In this document: in pieces, positions 26,953 through 35,676 of the stretch
Layout: the number at the start of each line of letters is the position of its first letter
How positions within the stretch are numbered: position 1 is the stretch's first letter
The notes under the pieces: generated by a model
Database searches by the model: none
What the model was told of the DNA's origin: nothing
The model's input: only the letters and a program-made list of their open reading frames with translations
Position numbers and translations under genes: made by a program
Assembly (NCBI GenBank): GCA_047602055.1
Contig: JASGIG010000001.1
Location: 2,170,001-2,234,000 of the forward strand
From: JAODBQ01 sp047602055
Lineage (GTDB): Bacteria; Actinomycetota; Acidimicrobiia; Acidimicrobiales; Ilumatobacteraceae
Length of the DNA stretch: 64,000 nt
Direction of reading: 5' to 3'

Positions 26953-29091
26953 ATGAGCGAGCCCCTCACCCTGCCGGAGCTGGCAGGCATCCCGGTCAGC
27001 CGGGTGAGGGGGGTGGGTGAGCGCAAGCTGGAGTCGTTGCGCGCCGTGGGCGTGGAGTCGGTCCTCGACCTGCTGACGACGTACCCGCGGCGCTGGGTCG
27101 ACCGCACCAACGAGGCCCGCGTCGCCGACCTCGAACCGGGCCGGGAGGCGCTGGTGATCGTCACCGTGCGCGACGTCGTCAAGCGCACGACGCGCAACCG
27201 GCGCACGATGGTGACCGCCACGGCCGGCGACGACAGCGGGCGGATCTCGATCGTGTTCTTCAACCAGCCGTGGCGCGAGCGCCAGCTGCGCGACGGCCTG
27301 GAGATCGCCCTGTTCGGTCGGGCCGAGGTCTACCGCGGCGGCCTGCAGATGACGAACCCGATCGTCGACCTGATCGGCGACCGCACCGGGCGGATCGTGC
27401 CGATCTATCCGCAGAGCGAGAAGGCCGCGCTGTCCACGTGGGAGATCGCCGGGTGGGTCGAGGACGCGCTCGGCAAGTGCAACGCCAGGGGCATCGCCGA
27501 CCCGGTGCCGCCGGCCGTCGTCGGCCGGCTGAAGCTGCTCGGTCGCCACGAGGCGTTCCGTGCCATCCACCTGCCCGAGTCGATCGGCGACAAGGAGCGG
27601 GCCCGGCGGCGGCTGGCGTTCGACGAGCTGCTGCGCGTCCAGACCGTGCTCGTCCTGCGCAAGCGGGCGCTGGAGCGCGAGGCCCGCGGCATCCGCCACG
27701 CCGTCGACGGCTCGCTGACCGGGCGGCTGCGCGAGGCGCTGCCGTACTCGCTGACCGGCGCCCAGGAGCGGGCGATCGCCGAGATCGAGGCCGACCTCGC
27801 CGGGCCGCACTCGATGCACCGCCTGCTGCAGGGCGACGTCGGCGCCGGCAAGACGCTGGTGGCGGTGAGCGCGATGCTCGCCGCCGTCCAGGGCAAGCAC
27901 CAGGCGGCGCTGATGGCGCCGACCGAGGTGCTCGCCGAGCAGCACGCGGCCGGCGTGCGCCGCCTGCTCGCCGGCGTCACCGTGCCGCCCCTTCCCGGGG
28001 AGATGTTCGAACGCCCGCTGCGCGTCGAGCTGCTCACCAACCGGGTCACCGGCCAGCACCGCAAGGACGTGCTCGCCGGGCTCGCCGACGGCTCGGTCGA
28101 CATCGCCATCGGCACGCACGCCCTGATCCAGGAGTCGGTGGCGTTCCACAGCCTCGGTGTCGTCGTCGTCGACGAGCAGCACCGCTTCGGCGTCGAGCAG
28201 CGTGCCGCGCTGCGCGCCAAGGGCGGCGGCGACCTCGTCCCCGACGTGCTGGTGATGACCGCCACGCCGATCCCGCGCACCGCGGCGATGACCGTCTACG
28301 GCGACCTCGACGTCAGCGTGCTCGACGAGCTGCCGCCGGGGCGCACGCCGATCACCACGAGATGGGCCGACGGCCCGCTGATGGAGGAGCAGGCGTGGGC
28401 GACGGTGCGCGACGAGGTGGCCGCCGGACGCCAGGCCTACGTCGTGTGCCCGCTGATCGACGAGAGCGAGAAGCTCGAGGTGGCCAGCGCCCAGGAGACC
28501 TACGACCGCCTCGCCGCCGACGAGCTGCGCGGTCTGCGGCTCGGCCTGCTGCACGGGCGCATGCCCGCCGCCGAGAAGGAGGTGGTGATGGAGCGCTTCC
28601 GTGCCGGGCAGCTCGACGTGCTGGTGGCCACCACCGTGATCGAGGTCGGCGTCGACGTCCCCAACGCGACGGTGATGGTCGTGCTCGACGCCGATCGCTT
28701 CGGCATCGCCCAGCTGCACCAGCTGCGCGGCCGCGTCGGCCGCGGCGTGCACCCGTCGACGTGCTGGCTGGTGACGGCAGGTTCCTCGGAGGAGGCCACT
28801 GAAGGCAACCCGCGGGTCGAGGCGTTGGTGGCGTCGACGGACGGCTTCGAGCTCGCCGAGGTCGACCTCGAGCTGCGTGGCGAGGGCACGATCATGAACA
28901 CCGCCCAGAAGGGCCGCAGTGACCTCAAGCTGGCGTCGCTGCGCCGCGACCGCGAGCTGGTGCAGCTGGCCCGCGACGTCGCCTTCGAGCTGGTCGACAC
29001 CGACCCCCAGCTCGACCGCCACCAGGTCCTGCGCGACGAGGTGCGCCTCCTGTTCAGCGAAGACGACGAGGAGTTCCTCTTCAAGAGCTGA
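26953..29091 (+). CDS. recG: ATP-dependent DNA helicase RecG
   Basis: A 712-residue RecG. The N-terminal wedge/OB domain (GVGERKLESLRAVGVESVLDLL, then YPRRWVDR) precedes the helicase core: Walker A QGDVGAGKT near 294-301, motif II DEQHRFG near 406-412, motif III TATPIPRT, and the C-terminal QLRGRVGR. It remodels stalled forks and Holliday junctions. The ATG at 26953 matches the known N-terminus of the family. The 228-bp divergent region with rpmB must hold both promoters, but no clear boxes were seen. Confidence 0.93.
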   Translation: MSEPLTLPELAGIPVSRVRGVGERKLESLRAVGVESVLDLLTTYPRRWVDRTNEARVADLEPGREALVIVTVRDVVKRTTRNRRTMVTATAGDDSGRISIVFFNQPWRERQLRDGLEIALFGRAEVYRGGLQMTNPIVDLIGDRTGRIVPIYPQSEKAALSTWEIAGWVEDALGKCNARGIADPVPPAVVGRLKLLGRHEAFRAIHLPESIGDKERARRRLAFDELLRVQTVLVLRKRALEREARGIRHAVDGSLTGRLREALPYSLTGAQERAIAEIEADLAGPHSMHRLLQGDVGAGKTLVAVSAMLAAVQGKHQAALMAPTEVLAEQHAAGVRRLLAGVTVPPLPGEMFERPLRVELLTNRVTGQHRKDVLAGLADGSVDIAIGTHALIQESVAFHSLGVVVVDEQHRFGVEQRAALRAKGGGDLVPDVLVMTATPIPRTAAMTVYGDLDVSVLDELPPGRTPITTRWADGPLMEEQAWATVRDEVAAGRQAYVVCPLIDESEKLEVASAQETYDRLAADELRGLRLGLLHGRMPAAEKEVVMERFRAGQLDVLVATTVIEVGVDVPNATVMVVLDADRFGIAQLHQLRGRVGRGVHPSTCWLVTAGSSEEATEGNPRVEALVASTDGFELAEVDLELRGEGTIMNTAQKGRSDLKLASLRRDRELVQLARDVAFELVDTDPQLDRHQVLRDEVRLLFSEDDEEFLFKS

Positions 29092-29094
29092 ACG

Positions 29095-30117
29095 TCAGTG
29101 GTCGTGGTGGTGGTGCAGGTCCGGGACGTGCGGATGGGCGTGGACCAGCTCGCGGTGGGCGTGGCGGTGGGTGTGCACCGTGCCGGCGAGGACGGGCTCG
29201 CCGTGGACGTGGTCGTGGTGACCGTCGTCGTGGCGATGCTCGTGATCGTGGTCCAGCACGTGGTGGCGGTGCTCGTGCTCGTGGGCGCTGCCGAGCACGC
29301 AGGCGACGCCGATGGCGGCGATCGCCAGCGCGGCCAACTCGCGGGCCGTCACCGGCGAGCCGAGCACGGTCCAGGCCACGAGCGCGCCGACGAACGGCGC
29401 GGTGGCGAACACCAGCTGCCCGCGAGCGGCGCCGAGGTCGCGGGCGCCGGCCACCCACAGCGTGATCGATGCGCCGTAGCCGACTGCGCCGATGGCCAGC
29501 GCGGCCACGGTCTGGCCGGCCGACGGGCCGGCGCCGGCGAGCAGGCCGATCGCCAGGTTCACGCTGCCGGCGACGACACCCTTCGTGAACGTGATCTGCG
29601 ACGGCGTCAGCTCGTCGAGGTTGGCGGTGACGCAGTTGTCGATGCCCCAGCAGGCGCAGGCGGCGACGATCGCCAGCGCACCGATCCGCACGTCGGCGCT
29701 GCCGGACCAACCGAGGCCAATGCAGGCGGCGACGACGAGGGCGGTGCCGGCGACGATCCGCACGCCGAGGTGCTCACGGAACGCGACGGCGGCGAGCACC
29801 ACCGTGAACACCAGCTCCATGTTCAACAGCAGCGATGCCGACGCCACCGGGGTGTGTCGGAGCCCCACTGCGAGCAGCACCGGCCCCAGCGCGCCGCCGA
29901 ACAGCACCGCCAGTGTGAGGCGGCTGCCGCCGGAGCGCAGCGCTGCGACCGTCGGCGGGGTGCGGGCGACGAGCGGTGCGACGGCCAGCGCCGCGCCGAG
30001 GTACAGCAGGCCGGCGAGCACGAACGGCGAGACGTCGGCGGCGAGCCGGGACGCAGCCGGTGCCGAGGCGCCGAACAGCGCTGCCGCCAGCGAACAGCGA
30101 ACGACCCCGCGGTGCAT
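29095..30117 (-). CDS. EamA/DMT-family transporter with histidine-rich C-terminal tail
   Basis: A 340-residue protein with ten hydrophobic helices and the duplicated EamA domain (ELVFTVVLAAVAFREHLG, then WTVLGSPVTARELAALAIAAIGV). Most family members export metabolites. Residues from about 282 to the end form a cytoplasmic tail with about 25 His in four clusters (HEHEHRHH, DHDHEHRHDDGHHDH, HTHRHAH, HHHHDH), unlike normal EamA proteins. Such runs bind Ni, Co or Zn in metallochaperones and metal exporters, so metal transport or metal sensing is possible. It converges with recG; the stops are only a few bases apart. Confidence 0.8.
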   Translation of the reverse strand: MHRGVVRCSLAAALFGASAPAASRLAADVSPFVLAGLLYLGAALAVAPLVARTPPTVAALRSGGSRLTLAVLFGGALGPVLLAVGLRHTPVASASLLLNMELVFTVVLAAVAFREHLGVRIVAGTALVVAACIGLGWSGSADVRIGALAIVAACACWGIDNCVTANLDELTPSQITFTKGVVAGSVNLAIGLLAGAGPSAGQTVAALAIGAVGYGASITLWVAGARDLGAARGQLVFATAPFVGALVAWTVLGSPVTARELAALAIAAIGVACVLGSAHEHEHRHHVLDHDHEHRHDDGHHDHVHGEPVLAGTVHTHRHAHRELVHAHPHVPDLHHHHDH

Positions 30118-30163
30118 GGCGCGCACGCTACGCGAGGACCATAGCGGGCCGCCCCGCCGATCC

Positions 30164-30292
30164 GGGCTTGTTTCGAGCGAACGAACGTGCACTCGGTCTG
30201 GTCGCTCGACGACACCGCCGGATGGGAGCGTCGGTTGTGGCTGTCGTGGGCTTGTCGGAGCGAACAGACGTGCACTCGGTCTGGTCGCTCGA
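30164..30292. repeat. Two 45-bp direct repeats in the intergenic region
   Basis: Copies at 30164-30209 and 30248-30292 share GGGCTTGT, GAGCGAAC and then the block ACGTGCACTCGGTCTGGTCG, with about 90 percent identity. In each, GAGCGA near the left and TCGCTC at the right form an inverted pair, so each copy can fold. They lie in the 277-bp gap between the divergent transporter and lipoprotein genes; no promoter boxes were identified there. Confidence 0.7.
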
Positions 30293-30394
30293 ACAGATGT
30301 CAGTGCGATCCGGATGCGTCGGCGACGTGGCGATCCGGCGCGCGGATCGCGGGGCGATGGCATCGGCGGGTGGCCAGCCGCGAAGATCGTCGGC

Positions 30395-31042
30395 GTGCCG
30401 CGACTGCCGACCGCCCGCTGGGGCCTTCCGCTCGTGCTCGGCGTCGGGCTCGTCCTCGGCGCGTGCGCCGACAACGACGGAGGTGGCGCGTCGGCGTCCA
30501 GCGCGACGGCCGCTGCCGAGTCGATGGTCGGGGTGTCGGCGCCCGAGTCGGTGCCGAGCAGCGCCGTCGTCGCCCCCATCGTGTCCAGCGCACCGGTGAG
30601 CCTGCCCACCACGGCCGAGATCACGACGACGACCGTGGACCCCAGCGCCCCGCCGGCCTGCTCGCTGCTGACGCCCGAGGAGATGGCGTTCGTCGCCGGA
30701 AAGGCCGCGGTGCTCGGCGAGGGCAAGGCCGACGAGCCGCAGGAGACCCCGTACGGCGCGCACACCGCGTGCACGTGGACCGCCACCAAGGGCGGCGACA
30801 TCACGGTGCGGGTCAGCGTGTGGGACGACTCGGCGGCCTACGACGACGCCCGCACCCAGGTCGGCGTTGCCGGCGAGGTCGACGGCGTCGGCGAGCGGGC
30901 GTTCTCCTCGACGCTGTCGTCGATCTACGCCGTCGCCGGCGGCCACACGTTCTTCGTCCAGTTCCAGGACCTCGACCGCGACGACGCCGCCAACCTCGCC
31001 GCGACGACGAGCCTGGCCCAGCTCGCGGCGCAACGGCTCTGA
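30395..31042 (+). CDS. DUF3558-like lipoprotein
   Basis: A 215-residue protein: GTG start at 30395, hydrophobic signal ending in LGAC near residue 20, a Ser/Thr/Ala linker, then a domain beginning PPACSLLTPEEMAFVAGK and containing HTACTW and a VSVWDDSAAYDDAR helix. This two-Cys layout resembles actinobacterial DUF3558 lipoproteins, whose role is unknown. It should sit on the outer face of the membrane. The IS element starts 42 bp after its stop. Confidence 0.7.
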   Translation: MPRLPTARWGLPLVLGVGLVLGACADNDGGGASASSATAAAESMVGVSAPESVPSSAVVAPIVSSAPVSLPTTAEITTTTVDPSAPPACSLLTPEEMAFVAGKAAVLGEGKADEPQETPYGAHTACTWTATKGGDITVRVSVWDDSAAYDDARTQVGVAGEVDGVGERAFSSTLSSIYAVAGGHTFFVQFQDLDRDDAANLAATTSLAQLAAQRL

Positions 31043-31084
31043 CCCGCGTCGTTCGTGCGGGCGTGAGCCGCCCGTCTCCGGCTA

Positions 31085-32296
31085 GTGCCGTGTCAGGCAA
31101 CGTTTGCGCGGTTCACGAGTTCACGTAGTGCTTTGTCGTGGGCGTTGCGGTTGCGCCAGTGGATGTAGCGGCGGATCATCGTGGCTTGCTCGCGGTGGGA
31201 GGCGTGGTCGGTGCCGTCGAGCGCGAAGTAGCGCAGCGCTTGGAACTGGGCCTCGATCCGGTTCAGCCACGACGAATACGTCGGTGTGTAGGCGAGTTCG
31301 ACGTTGTTCGCCGCCGCCCACTCGCCGACACGCCCGTCGGTCTTGGTGGACAGGTGCGGGCTGAAGTTGTCGAGCACGATCGCGATGCGCACCTCGGTGG
31401 GGTGCAACGAGCGCAGGTAGCGGGCGAACGCTAAGAACGCGGTGCGGTCCTTGCGCTTGACGACGTGCCCGTAGAGGCGATCGGTCGATAGGTCGTAGCC
31501 GGCCATCAGGTGTCGCACTCCGTGGGGGCGGGTGTAGGTCGCTCGCCGACGCCGCCGGCGTGGGGATGCGTTGTCGCCTTTGCCGGCTGCGACCTGGGCC
31601 CATTGCTTTCCGGGGTGGGGTTGCAGGTTGAGCGGCCCGAACTCGTCCATGCAGAAGATCACCGTCGGATCGTGCTTGCCCGGCACGGCTGTGCCGTCAG
31701 CGAACGCGTACAGCTCAAGGATCCGGTTCTTCTTGACCTCGAAGTCGGGATCGTTGGACTGCTTGAAGGTCTTGATCACTTGAAACGACACGCCCTCCTC
31801 GCGGAGCAGCGCCCGCAGGCCTTCATGGCTGATGTCGTCGACCACCCCCTCAGCGACCAAGAACTCCGCCAGCTTGGACAGACTCCAGGTCGAGAACGGC
31901 AGCCGGTGATCGGCCGGGCGCGACAGGGCGATCTTCTTGATCTGCTGGCGTTGCGGCAGCGTGAACTTCGGTGGGCGACCACCCGCGTACTTCGGAGCGA
32001 GCGAATCGAACCCGTCGGCGTTGAAGTTGTGGATCACCTCACGCACCCGGTCCTCCGAGGTGAACGCGATCTTCGCGATCGCCGGGACATCCATCGCTTC
32101 CGCGGACCACAACACGATCTGCGCCCGACGCCACCGCACCACCGACCCCGAACCCCGACGCACGATCCCGAGAAGCTTCTGCCCCTCCACCGGCGCAAGG
32201 TCACGCACCCGCACACGTTCAGCCATCCACGAAGTCTGCGTGACCCCAACCTTCAAGTGGTGGACACGACCCCAGCAACGTTGCCGGTCACGGCAC
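31085..32296 (-). mobile_element. Complete IS630-family insertion sequence
   Basis: The element is 1212 bp, flanked by TA at 31083-31084 and 32297-32298, the duplication expected for IS630/Tc1 elements. Terminal inverted repeats of about 24 bp begin GTGCCGTG at one end and are mirrored at the other (GTGCCGTGACCGGCAACGTT read inward), with a few mismatches. It holds one transposase gene. The right TA lies inside the stop codon of the acyl-CoA dehydrogenase. Confidence 0.9.
31093..32226 (-). CDS. IS630-family transposase
   Basis: About 377 residues. An N-terminal helix-turn-helix region (VVRWRRAQIVLWSAEAMDVPAIAKI) precedes the DDE catalytic domain: first Asp in FCMDEFGPL, second in VLDNFSPH, third acidic residue in SWLNRIEAQF. 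All three are kept and the frame is open, so the element may still move. The ATG at 32226 gives the usual family start; an ATG at 32256 adds ten residues. Confidence 0.9.
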   Translation of the reverse strand: MAERVRVRDLAPVEGQKLLGIVRRGSGSVVRWRRAQIVLWSAEAMDVPAIAKIAFTSEDRVREVIHNFNADGFDSLAPKYAGGRPPKFTLPQRQQIKKIALSRPADHRLPFSTWSLSKLAEFLVAEGVVDDISHEGLRALLREEGVSFQVIKTFKQSNDPDFEVKKNRILELYAFADGTAVPGKHDPTVIFCMDEFGPLNLQPHPGKQWAQVAAGKGDNASPRRRRRRATYTRPHGVRHLMAGYDLSTDRLYGHVVKRKDRTAFLAFARYLRSLHPTEVRIAIVLDNFSPHLSTKTDGRVGEWAAANNVELAYTPTYSSWLNRIEAQFQALRYFALDGTDHASHREQATMIRRYIHWRNRNAHDKALRELVNRANVA

Positions 32297-33393
32297 TAGC
32301 GCGGCAGGCCCAGCACCCGCTCGCCGAGGATGTTGCGCATCACGTTCGACGTGCCGCCCATGATCGTGTAGCCGGGGGCGTAGGCGAAGCCCCGGGCGGT
32401 CATGTCCCACAGGGTCGCCTCGGCGCCGAGGGTGGCGGCGACGAAGTCGGCGACGCGCTGCTCGTGCTCGGTGCAGAAGCACTTCGTCGCCGCCGAGAAG
32501 CCGGCCGGCGCCTGCTTGAGCACCTCGCGCACGACGAGGATCCGCCCGATCCGGTAGCCGGCCTCGATTGCCGCGATCTCCTGGCGCACGATCGGGTCGG
32601 AGGTGTCGGCGACCGCCAGCGCGTCCTGGTACAGCGCCCAGTTCGACACGAGCCGGTCGATGCCGCCGCGCTCGTGCTCGAGCTGGCGCATCGTCTGCTT
32701 GAACGCCCCGCCCTCGGTGCCGACCAGGTTGACCGCCGGCACGCGCACGTCGGTGAAGAACACCTCGCAGAAGTGGCGGTTGGTGGTCATGTCCTTGATC
32801 GGGCGGACCTCGATGCCCGGCGTGTCCATCGGCACGATGATCTCGCTGATCCCGGCGTGCGGCGGTCCCTCGGTGGACGTGCGGCAGATGCAGTAGCAGT
32901 AGTCGGACACCGCGGCGAAGCTCGTCCAGATCTTCTGGCCGTTGATCACCCACTCGTCGCCCTGGCGCACCGCGGAGGTGCGCAGCGAGGCGAGGTCGGA
33001 GCCGGCCTCCGGCTCGCTCATCCCGATGCACCAGGTGGTCTCGCCGGAGAGGATCTTCGGCAGGAACTCGGCCTGCTGGTCGGGGCGGCCGTAGGCGATC
33101 AGCGTCGGGCCCATCTGGCGGTCGGCGAACCACGACGCAGCGATCGGCGCGCCGGCCTTGATCATCTCCTCGCCGACGATCAGCCGGTCGATCGGGGGCT
33201 TGCCGCCGCCGCCGAACTCGGTCGGCCACGTCAGCCCGATCCAGCCGTGCTCGGCGAGCACCTTGGAGAACTCCTTGGAGTAGCCGTTGATCCACGAGTC
33301 GTTGTGGCGGCCGTACCTGGCCACGCCGTCGGCCGCCACCCGGCGGGCGGTCTCGCGCAGCTCGTCCTGCTCGGGCGTCCAGGAGAAGTCCAT
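32296..33393 (-). CDS. Acyl-CoA dehydrogenase (FadE-like)
   Basis: A 365-residue flavoprotein. Segments typical of the family are WCIGMSEPEAGSDLASLRT (FAD/substrate loop), the WVINGQKIWTS strand and the C-terminal GGTSNVMRNILGERVLGLPR. It oxidises an acyl-CoA to the enoyl-CoA. The ATG at 33393 is preferred: MDFSWTPEQDELR is a standard start. Its TAG stop uses the TA target of the adjacent IS; the last protein residue is unchanged. It is divergent from kynureninase. Confidence 0.9.
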   Translation of the reverse strand: MDFSWTPEQDELRETARRVAADGVARYGRHNDSWINGYSKEFSKVLAEHGWIGLTWPTEFGGGGKPPIDRLIVGEEMIKAGAPIAASWFADRQMGPTLIAYGRPDQQAEFLPKILSGETTWCIGMSEPEAGSDLASLRTSAVRQGDEWVINGQKIWTSFAAVSDYCYCICRTSTEGPPHAGISEIIVPMDTPGIEVRPIKDMTTNRHFCEVFFTDVRVPAVNLVGTEGGAFKQTMRQLEHERGGIDRLVSNWALYQDALAVADTSDPIVRQEIAAIEAGYRIGRILVVREVLKQAPAGFSAATKCFCTEHEQRVADFVAATLGAEATLWDMTARGFAYAPGYTIMGGTSNVMRNILGERVLGLPR

Positions 33394-33435
33394 GGGCGTC
33401 ACTGTGGCATCTACGGTTCCGGTGTGCCCAGCCGC

Positions 33436-34581
33436 ATGGATGCCGAGACGCTCGATGCCACCGACCCGTTGCGGGCCTTCCGCGACGAGTTCCTGATCCC
33501 CGACCCGGACGTGATCTACCTCGACGGCAACTCGCTGGGGATGCCGCCCCGGGCGACGGCGGCGCGGCTGGCGTCGCTGGTGACGGGGGAGTGGGGCGCC
33601 GGCCTGATCGGCTCGTGGGACACCTGGCTGGACATGCCCCAGCGCGTCGGCGACCGGCTCGCGCCGCTGATCGGCGCCCGGCCCGGCGAGGTGGCGGTCC
33701 ACGATTCGACGACGGTCAACCTGTACCAACTGGTTCACGCGGCGCTCGCGCTGCGCCCCGATCGCTCGGTGATCGCGGTCGGCGAGGGCGAGTTCCCGAC
33801 CGATCGCTACGTCGTCGACGGCGTGGCTGCGGCCGCCGGTCGCACCGTCCGCCACGGCTTCGACCGGCTCGAGGACGTCGCCGTCGCGGTGCGCTCGGTG
33901 GTCGACTACCGCAGCGCCGAGGTCGTCGACGTCGTCGCCGAGACGGCGCGGGCGACGGCCGCGGGCGCGCTGGTGCTCTGGGACCTGTCGCACGCCGCCG
34001 GGGTGCTGAACGTCGACCTGCACGCCGCCGGCGCCGAGCTGGCCGTCGGCTGCACGTACAAGTTCCTCAACGGCGGCCCGGGCGCGCCGGCGTGGACCTA
34101 CGTGGCGACGCACCTGCAGCAGGTCCTGGAGCAGCCGATCTGGGGATGGTTCGGGCAGGTCGACCAGTTCGCGATGGGCCCGACGTTCACGCCCCGGCCC
34201 GACATCGGCCGGGTGTTGCTGGGGACGCCGTCGATCCTGGCGTTGGCGGCGGCCGAGGAGGGGATCGCGTTGAGCGCCCGAGCCGGGATCGACGCGATCG
34301 CCGTGAAGGCGGGCGCGCTGACCCAGTTCGGCATCGAGGTGTGCGATGGGCTCGGGCTGGTGACGTCGACGCCGCGCGACCCGCTGCGCCGTGGCGGTCA
34401 CCTCAACGTCCTGCATCCCGACGCCCGCAGGCTCGTGCCCGCGCTGGCGGCGCGCAAGGTGATCGCCGACTTTCGCGAGCCGAACGTCGTGCGGATCGGC
34501 TGCTCGCCGCTGACGACGAGGTTCACCGACGTGTGGGACGGCCTGTCGTCGCTGGCCTCGCTGTCGTCGTCGCCCGCCTGA
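33436..34581 (+). CDS. kynU: Kynureninase
   Basis: A 381-residue PLP enzyme. Evidence is YLDGNSLGMPP at the start, LWDLSHAAGVLNVDL for cofactor ring contacts, and the PLP Lys at 209 in TYKFLNGGPGAPAW, the kynureninase signature. It cleaves kynurenine or 3-hydroxykynurenine to (hydroxy)anthranilate and alanine. The cyclase-family gene at 14113 could in principle supply the formamidase step, but they are 19 kb apart. A GTG at 33424 is an alternative start. Confidence 0.88.
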   Translation: MDAETLDATDPLRAFRDEFLIPDPDVIYLDGNSLGMPPRATAARLASLVTGEWGAGLIGSWDTWLDMPQRVGDRLAPLIGARPGEVAVHDSTTVNLYQLVHAALALRPDRSVIAVGEGEFPTDRYVVDGVAAAAGRTVRHGFDRLEDVAVAVRSVVDYRSAEVVDVVAETARATAAGALVLWDLSHAAGVLNVDLHAAGAELAVGCTYKFLNGGPGAPAWTYVATHLQQVLEQPIWGWFGQVDQFAMGPTFTPRPDIGRVLLGTPSILALAAAEEGIALSARAGIDAIAVKAGALTQFGIEVCDGLGLVTSTPRDPLRRGGHLNVLHPDARRLVPALAARKVIADFREPNVVRIGCSPLTTRFTDVWDGLSSLASLSSSPA

Positions 34582-34587
34582 ACCCGT

Positions 34588-34645
34588 CGTTCGTGTCGCG
34601 CGGTCCTGACCGGGGCCCTCTGCGGTCAGGACCGCGACACGAACG
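34588..34645. terminator. Long hairpin after kynureninase
   Basis: The left arm (34588-34612) reads CGTTCGTGTCGCG then CGGTCCTGACCG; the right arm (34623-34645) is its complement with only a 2-base bulge. The loop is about 10 bases. It follows the stop by 6 bp and should act as a terminator. Confidence 0.65.
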
Positions 34646-34699
34646 TGGGGCGGAGGGGTGACGGGGAATCCGCTGCGCCGAGCGGCACACTGCCGGGCG

Positions 34700-35305
34700 A
34701 TGCGACAGGTGCTGGCGGCGGTGGTGGCGATCGTGGCGACGGCCGGGCTGGCCGGGTGCTCGACGGACTCGAAGGCGGCGCCGACGGCCACGGCGGCGAC
34801 GGTCGCCCCGACGGCCGAGGCCCCGACGACCGAGGCGGCCACGCCGTCGACGTTTCCCGGCGAGCCAGAGGGCACCAAGACCTACGCCGGTCTCGCCCGG
34901 ACGCACGTCGACACCCACGTCGACTACCCGCAGACGCCGCCGGTCGGCGGGCCGCACAACCCGGTGTGGCAGACCTGTCAGTTCTACGACCAGCCGATCT
35001 ACAACGAGACCGGCGTGCACTCGATGGAGCACGGCGCGGTGTGGATCACCTACTCGCCCGACCTGCCGGCCGACCAGATCGCCGAGCTGCGCGCGCTGGA
35101 GCCGAGCAAGGACTTCCTGTTGATCTCGCCGTACGAGGGCCTGCCGGCCAAGGTCGTCGCCACCGCGTGGGGCAAGCAGCTGTACCTCGATTCGGTCGAC
35201 GATCCCCGCCTCGCCCAGTTCATCGCCCTGTTCGAGCACGGCCCGCAGACCCCCGAGGAGGGCGTCACCTGCCAAGGAGGCACCGTGCAGCTGGCAACGA
35301 GCTGA
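34700..35305 (+). CDS. DUF3105 lipoprotein
   Basis: A 201-residue protein with signal peptide and lipobox LAGC near residue 17, a Thr/Ala linker, then a DUF3105 domain: HVDYPQTPPVGGPHNPVWQTCQFY and the SMEHGAVWITYSPDLP stretch with conserved His and Cys. Function is unknown, but the conserved H and C hint at metal or redox chemistry outside the cell. The ATG at 34700 was chosen because it begins the signal peptide. Confidence 0.82.
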   Translation: MRQVLAAVVAIVATAGLAGCSTDSKAAPTATAATVAPTAEAPTTEAATPSTFPGEPEGTKTYAGLARTHVDTHVDYPQTPPVGGPHNPVWQTCQFYDQPIYNETGVHSMEHGAVWITYSPDLPADQIAELRALEPSKDFLLISPYEGLPAKVVATAWGKQLYLDSVDDPRLAQFIALFEHGPQTPEEGVTCQGGTVQLATS

Positions 35306-35308
35306 CGC

Positions 35309-35460
35309 CGTCACCCGAGCTCCGGTCGCGGCCAAGCCGCCGTCACCCGAGCTCCGGTCGCGGCCAAGCCGCCGACATTCGTGCTCCGGTCGCGGCCAAG
35401 CCGCTCCGTGCGCCTGCCGTGCTCGCCGCCTCCGCTTCGCTTCGGCGCTTGCCGTTCCTG
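35309..35460 (+). repeat. Family A repeat, copy 2, with triplicated head
   Basis: Two identical 32-bp units (35309-35340 and 35341-35372) and a third diverged one (35373-35404) carry the head hairpin GCGGC-CAA-GCCGC. The third continues into the full family A element with GCCTGCCGTGCTCGCCGCC and GCTTCGCTTCGGCGCTTGCC, ending near 35460. It fills the space between two convergent genes. Confidence 0.8.
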
Positions 35461-35490
35461 GCTGCACCGCCCACCTTGGCGAGATGGGCG

Positions 35491-35658
35491 CTACTCGGGA
35501 TCCTCGGGCAAGACGAGGTCCCAGCGGTCGAGGCAGTCCTCGCAGCGGTAGGCGACGATCTCGCCGGGCTCCCAGACGCCATCCTCGGGCGGTTTGGTGA
35601 GCAGGTGGCAGCGGCCGCCGCAGTCGATGCAGACGATGATCTCCTCCGGCTCGAACAC
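35491..35658 (-). CDS. Small zinc-ribbon protein
   Basis: A 55-residue acidic protein with two Cys pairs (CIDCGG near 11 and CEDCLD near 40), spaced as in a rubredoxin-like zinc ribbon. It starts at a GTG, 19 bp from the divergent rsmD. Similar small proteins often accompany rsmD in actinobacterial genomes, but no role is known. Confidence 0.65.
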   Translation of the reverse strand: MFEPEEIIVCIDCGGRCHLLTKPPEDGVWEPGEIVAYRCEDCLDRWDLVLPEDPE

Positions 35659-35676
35659 CCCCGTAGTGTGCCGTCG

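Noticed and set aside
26791..29022. Long open frame on the minus strand opposite recG (743 residues)
   Set aside because: It is an antisense shadow in GC-rich DNA: composition is Arg/His/Gly/Ala-rich without domains, while the plus strand encodes a textbook RecG.
31510..33435. Extension of the kynureninase frame upstream to 31510
   Set aside because: It is antisense to the transposase and acyl-CoA dehydrogenase and carries no kynureninase similarity.
34645..35676. Long frame upstream of rsmD as an N-terminal extension
   Set aside because: It runs through the DUF3105 gene in another frame and the family A repeat; RsmD begins at 35677 as in all relatives.
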